DNA from: Plakobranchus ocellatus
Taxonomy: Eukaryota; Mollusca; Gastropoda; Plakobranchidae
Assembly (NCBI GenBank): GCA_019648995.1
Contig: BLXT01001342.1
Coordinates: 55,032 to 77,122, forward strand
Reading direction: 5' to 3'
Length of the DNA stretch: 22,091 nt
A program made the position numbers and the translations under genes. Within the stretch, counting starts at the first letter, position 1. Each line of letters begins with the position of its first letter. Positions 18,209 to 22,091 of the stretch are shown one piece after another. The notes beneath the pieces were generated by a model. It was not told the origin of the DNA. It did no database searches and saw only the letters and a list, made by a program, of their open reading frames with translations.

Positions 18209-18363
18209 ATGAGACAGTGCAGCAGCCGTATACCAACGTTATGTCCCCTGAACAAGAAACAAAAGGCACGAATCACAACTACTCAAATCTCGGCTTTGAC
18301 ATTAGTGAAGAAAAATGTGTTTATGTCAACACAGCAGGTCACGACACTGGCAGAGTAAAGTGA
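18209..18363 (+). CDS. Last exon: C-terminal tail with three Y-x-N motifs
   Basis: The exon enters in phase 1 after a strong acceptor and ends at TGA (18361-18363), giving about 51 residues. Three tyrosine sites follow one another: PYTNV, NYSNLGF and VYVNTA. Each has Asn at +2, the known preference of Grb2-type SH2 domains, so phosphorylation could couple the receptor to Ras/MAPK signalling. That is an inference from motif class. The exon is hydrophilic, with one cysteine (EEKCVY). It completes the frame carried through T1 to T4, which supports the whole tail model. Confidence 0.88.
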
Positions 18364-18371
18364 TCATCTTA

Positions 18372-18377
18372 AATAAA
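18372..18377 (+). promoter_or_regulatory. Candidate polyadenylation signal AATAAA
   Basis: A canonical hexamer nine bases after the stop codon, followed by a CT-rich tract. It is unusually close to the stop, so a downstream hexamer may be the one used. Confidence 0.3.
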
Positions 18378-18390
18378 TCAACTAAATCCC

Positions 18391-18393
18391 CCC

Positions 18394-18435
<42 letters not shown>
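18391..18435. repeat. (CT)n microsatellite
   Basis: A C run followed by CT repeats, directly after the coding end. If transcribed it gives a pyrimidine-rich 3' UTR element. Confidence 0.95.
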
Positions 18436-18440
<5 letters not shown>

Positions 18441-19028
18441 TCCAGGATATTCCATGGAAATAGATGCAAAATCCCATCTTTACGAAAATTTTTTTCTGAG
18501 AGGAATAACTCTTTTGTAATACAGCGAGGATTTAGTTGATAAACTTCTAAAACGTTCTTGACCATCAACAATGAGAAATATGAAGACGGCTAAGTAACAC
18601 CTTCATTCAGGCGGTGGTTTTTCGCATCGTATTTTACAAGAGTTAATACATCTAGGCCAAAACCAAAGGCGAAAGGTATCCGAGTACCAGTCACAGAGGA
18701 TTTTTAGGTGGCCTGCATCTGTTGAGGATTTCGTTATAAACGAGCTAAATAGTAAAACTTTTTGGGCAAACATTTATGTAGCAGTCATACAAAGGACTTG
18801 TTTGAATGAATATAGAAATCCAATCTACAGATGTGCTAAGCCAAAAATATTATTTAAAATTAAAATTATATTTGATAACCAGTGCCGTTGTACTTTTCAT
18901 CATATATGCTTTTATATGCAATATGCTGATAACTGACATAGAATTTTCGTTTTCATAAAATTCTGATTTGAAAGAAATACATCGCAATTTTTTCTCCAGG
19001 TACAAAATTCTTTGTAGTATACTCGAGG

Positions 19029-19029
<1 letters not shown>

Positions 19030-19075
<46 letters not shown>
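19030..19075. repeat. (TA)n microsatellite
   Basis: A pure TA run of about 45 bases in the 3' flank. Confidence 0.95.
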
Positions 19076-19076
<1 letters not shown>

Positions 19077-19505
19077 TTTTTAAGTCTTTGTTTCTATTTT
19101 TTTGTCATGATTTATTCATATAAAAAAAATATCTTTAACGAAAATAGTAATATACAAAATCCCTCAATGGAGAAAAAAGAATTTGTGCATTATATTGATG
19201 CAGTGCTTGTTGTATTTATACTATTCATACGTTTCACTTTGAGAAGATTTATAATTTCATGCAATTTTGTCTAAATCAGTCAATAAGTCTTTCTATTCAT
19301 CCTTTCAACAATAATATTACCATACATCTGGGAGAACTTTTCAATTTTGCTAATATATATTAGTTTGTCCGACATTCAACAAAAAGTACCCCTTATTCTT
19401 GATCTAAATACACCCAAATTTTTCCTTAATTTAGTATGGAAGAAAGCAGTTGTTAGTTCGACCAAAACTGATTTCGTGTTGATATAGATTGAGATGAAAG
19501 TGAAG

Positions 19506-19524
19506 GTGTGTGTGTGTGTGTGTG
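19506..19524. repeat. (TG)n microsatellite
   Basis: A short TG run of about nine units in the 3' flank. Confidence 0.9.
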
Positions 19525-20694
19525 GTTGTGTGATAGGAAGCTGGTCAGAATTATTTGGAGGTCTAATTTTCGTGTTTTTTTTCTTATATCGCAGAGAATG
19601 AGTTTGGGAGGAATTTATGACTTAATTCTTCCTTCACGAGACAAGCAGAAAAAAGCTATCCCTTGATTTGTTTATACACTTTATCTGCTTTATACAATGA
19701 ATCAGAAATTGTGGATTTGAAGTCAATATCTCATTGTCTGGTTTTATAATTGTTTCGTAAAGTAGTTCTTAATGATTTGAAATTAGAAACGAGCAAAACC
19801 TATGTGCTACTTTTTTAAAGCGAGCTATAATACACCATTTAAATCCCATGCCACAATGGCACACGCTCTATATGAATATCAATATCATACATATCTTACT
19901 GAGTTATATCGGATTTAATGAAAGTAATTTTCACAAGACTTCTGACTTGAAAAGTCTGACAGACATTTTAGCAATTTTTAACATTACAATATACTCAATT
20001 TTTTGTGCACGGTCAGTTTTGCCTGTATATAATGAAAGTTTATGCTTAAAAAATACTTTTCTTTTAATGCTCAAGCTAAATATTGTACTCTTTTGAGGTT
20101 TTCAAAGTTCTCTAACTCTTGTAATCACATATTTCAATGGTCAAACTTAAACCATGTCATTTTGCTTACCAAACCGTCAGTGCTTTCAGGTCTTTCACAT
20201 AGATTCACTGTTGTGCCATATGTGTTGAATATTCGAGGATACTGAGCTGCTCTATCGCAGCTCTTTTATTTTAATTCTTATTGAGTTAAAGAATAAATTA
20301 TCAATTTAAATCTTATCGAGTACTTTCAGAACCCTTTAAATTATTTATTTGTCCTGGGATTGCGGTTATTGTAGTATTTGTTCTTAATTTTTACAGCCAA
20401 CGGCATTAAATCTCGACGGACTCGTCATTCATGGAAGCGAAACGATTCTATAATCCATATATATTTTTTAACATTAAACATTCGAGAGCAATGATATGAA
20501 AATTAGATGCCGGATATTCTCTAGCTCTCTCAGGCAGAGAGGGCATTTTTTTGATAATCAATGTTCCTCCTTCATACCTATTCTCACTTATTAAATAAAG
20601 TTATCTAATATAAACGTAGTTTTTTATAATGTATATACTATTTTTATTCAAGTCTTAATTAGTTAATTATGCAGAGATTGTATCGTTTGTTGAT

Positions 20695-21725
20695 TCCTAT
20701 TATACAAATTTGTTATTGCTACCCTTGCCTATTGCCCATGACTTAAGATTTTCAATAAAAGTTATTCTCTTTTTTAACTCTACTGCGTTTGTCTTCAATC
20801 TTTCCAGTGATTGTTAAGTGTTCTAAATACTTATGTCGGAAAATATGGCCTAAAAACTGTCCATCATTCTTCTGATAAACCACATCTCTACTGCTTTTTT
20901 CCCCTTCTATTTCTTTGTTTATTGTCCAACACTCACTACCATGCATATGTTTTAATTACTCTTATTTTGGTTGTCATACTTATGTTTCTATTTCCCAGTA
21001 TTGGTTTCATTCTTTGGAATGTATCTTTAACCATGGCTATTCTTTTACTTATTTCACTTGTGCATCTGCCATGTGATGTTATCAGGTAACCTAAATGATT
21101 TAATTTTGTAACTTGTTTGATTTTTTTCGCCTTTACTAACGAGATTGCACCTGGGGTTAGAGGATTTCTTTGAGATGACCATACATTCTAGAAGTTTTTG
21201 GAGTTGTTTTCCAGATTCTGCTATCAAAACTGTATCATCTGCATACCTGAGATTATTGAAATTTTCTCCATTAATTTTTAAGCCTGAAATACCATCAAGA
21301 TTCCATAAGATTATTTCACTATATAAGTTAAAAAGAGCAGATGACATTGCACATCCCAGCCTTACGCCTCTTTTGGTGGGTTTGAAATCATTATGTTCGC
21401 CTTCAATTCTTACAGATGCAGACTGATCCCAATGTAAATTTGTAATTACTCTCAGGTCTTTCACATCGAAATCTAATTTTTTAGTCTACGAAACAGCTCT
21501 AGATGTTTTACTTTGTCAAAAGCTCTAGAATAATCAACGAAACAGAGGTGGAGACCTTTTTGCATTTCTATACATATTTCCATAAGCATTGACAGAGTGA
21601 ATATTGCGTTTCTAGTCCCTTTACCAGGCATAAAGCCAAACTGTTTTGGGGATATTTCTGGTCTTAGATCTTGCGAATTCTATGCATCAAAACGCGTAAC
21701 ATAATTTTTGTAAAATGGCTCATTA
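20695..21725 (-). mobile_element. RTE-type non-LTR retrotransposon, 5'-truncated and frameshifted
   Basis: Minus-strand translation gives the second half of an RTE-like ORF2. Reading from high to low coordinates, the order is LMSHFTKIMLRVLMHRIRKI, then PEISPKQFGFMPGKGTRNAI, then HLCFVDYSRAFDKVKH (RT catalytic region with the first Asp). GVRLGCAMSSALFNLYSE and NLRYADDTVLIAES (the YADD box with the catalytic Asp pair) follow. After these come LGYLITSHGRCTSEI, DTFQRMKPILGN, SECWTINKE and GHIFRHKYLEHL. Frameshifts are seen near 21680 (stop after HRIRKI), near 21480 (an A-run), near 21130 and near 20945. The endonuclease domain and most of the palm N-terminal part are missing. It is a dead copy; plus-strand frames here are its shadows. 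Confidence 0.88.
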
Positions 21726-21748
21726 AACTGATTGTTCTGTTTAATGAG
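21719..21748. repeat. Perfect 10-bp inverted repeat at the truncated 5' end of the RTE copy
   Basis: CTCATTAAAC and GTTTAATGAG flank a 10-base spacer. The left arm lies within the RTE-coding sequence (the SLMSH region) and the right arm just outside it. Confidence 0.8.
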
Positions 21749-22091
21749 CAATTAAGATAACATGAAATCAATAAAATGAATCTATCCAAGAGTATTATTT
21801 TCCCTATAATTATATTAGAATATTGAATTTCCATTTTTGCCAGTTTGAATGATTTACTTAATTACTCGGTATAAATGTAGAATTGCATATGCACATATGA
21901 AATATATATATATATAAAATATATATGCATATGAATATTTTTCATGAATAAGTGTGTGAATGCCTAGAGCAGTGATTGTACTATAGATTTGAATGTTATA
22001 AATGTCATATTGTCATCATCATCATTATTATGATTATTAGTGTTACTATATTATTATTATCATTATTACTATTATTATTATTATTATTATT
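21749..22091. other. AT-rich end with (ATT)n / (ATC)n repeat
   Basis: No gene was recognised. A TATA-rich palindromic stretch lies at 21900-21930, and an interrupted ATT/ATC trinucleotide repeat fills about 22013-22091 to the window edge. Confidence 0.85.

Larger units (their letters stand above)
53..18363 (+). other. Gene model: Ig-superfamily type I receptor with a repeated tyrosine-motif tail (5' partial)
   Basis: The model joins fourteen plus-strand exons: 53-385, 3000-3133, 4000-4213, 6751-6969, 7516-7596, 9425-9736, 10226-10528, 10882-11163, 13045-13356, 13877-13972, 14707-14835, 16097-16189, 16751-16864, 17251-17364 and the terminal 18209-18363 (fifteen segments if the two split Ig domains are counted by halves). 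Their summed length is about 2.89 kb, or roughly 960 codons. Introns are phase 1 at all domain borders; one intron inside D2 is phase 0 and one inside D3 is phase 1. The order is seven Ig-like domains, acidic linker, hydrophobic segment, basic stop-transfer residues and a long tyrosine-rich tail. This predicts a cell-surface receptor with extracellular N terminus. The first exon begins at an acceptor, so signal peptide and any earlier domains are upstream. An in-frame stop at 11160-11162 and a non-GT donor after 13972 mean that full-length product is not assured from this copy. Domain types and signalling role are inferred from motifs. Confidence 0.8.
18364..20694 (+). other. 3' flank / possible 3' UTR, no further gene seen
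   Basis: About 2.3 kb of AT-rich DNA after the stop codon. AATAAA occurs at 18372-18377, only nine bases after the stop, and again near 20290, 20585 and 20753; which one ends the transcript cannot be told. CT, TA and TG microsatellites are present, and two short perfect hairpins lie at 20244-20263 and 20525-20541. No coding region was recognised. Confidence 0.5.

Noticed and set aside
20244-20267. Perfect 7-bp hairpin followed by T4, similar to a bacterial terminator (a similar one lies at 20525-20550)
   Set aside because: The window is clearly eukaryotic. A single short hairpin is expected by chance, and it lacks the histone 3' end consensus.
21145-21426. Plus-strand 93-codon frame
   Set aside because: It is the antisense shadow of the RTE reverse transcriptase with its YADD box on the minus strand.

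Overview
The window holds most of one plus-strand eukaryotic gene. It has GT-AG introns of 0.1 to 2.6 kb, AT-rich intergenic and intronic DNA, many microsatellites, RTE-type LINE remnants and a tRNA-derived SINE-like element. The mix suggests an invertebrate, most likely a lophotrochozoan such as a mollusc. That placement is an inference from style; no marker gene proves it.

Layout: the gene runs from an internal exon at 53 to a stop codon at 18363, and its 5' end lies outside the window. Fourteen coding exons can be read. Seven immunoglobulin-like domains (D1 to D7) lie at 53-13356, with D2 and D3 each split over two exons. A short exon at 13877 encodes an acidic linker and a hydrophobic segment. 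Four tail exons (T1 to T4, 14707-17364) each carry the same tyrosine module, Y-x-x-I-x7-Y-x-x-P. A final exon (18209-18363) adds three Y-x-N motifs. Every domain or tail unit is bounded by phase 1 introns and is a multiple of three bases, so units can be duplicated, skipped or shuffled without breaking the frame. The product would be a type I membrane receptor with an Ig ectodomain and a tail suited to SH2-domain docking: YEEI fits Src-family kinases, YxxP fits Crk-like adaptors and YxN fits Grb2. I do not recognise it as a named gene.

Two lesions sit exactly at exon ends. There is an in-frame TAA as the last whole codon of the D6 exon. The donor of the transmembrane exon reads G|TTAAGTAA where G|GTAAGTAA would keep the phase. 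The copy may therefore be a decaying paralogue, a variant allele, or a gene that makes truncated or secreted forms. A relic of a further Ig exon lies at about 7994-8077, and T3/T4 are a recent 500-bp tandem duplication including flanking intron.

The rest is repeat-derived or empty: a SINE-like element (2462-2640), RTE fragments at 4765-5045 (minus), 16282-16503 (plus) and 20695-21725 (minus), a foldback element with nested inverted repeats (8276-9186), degenerate tandem repeats (5551-5921), several microsatellites and a 32-base assembly gap (10828-10859).
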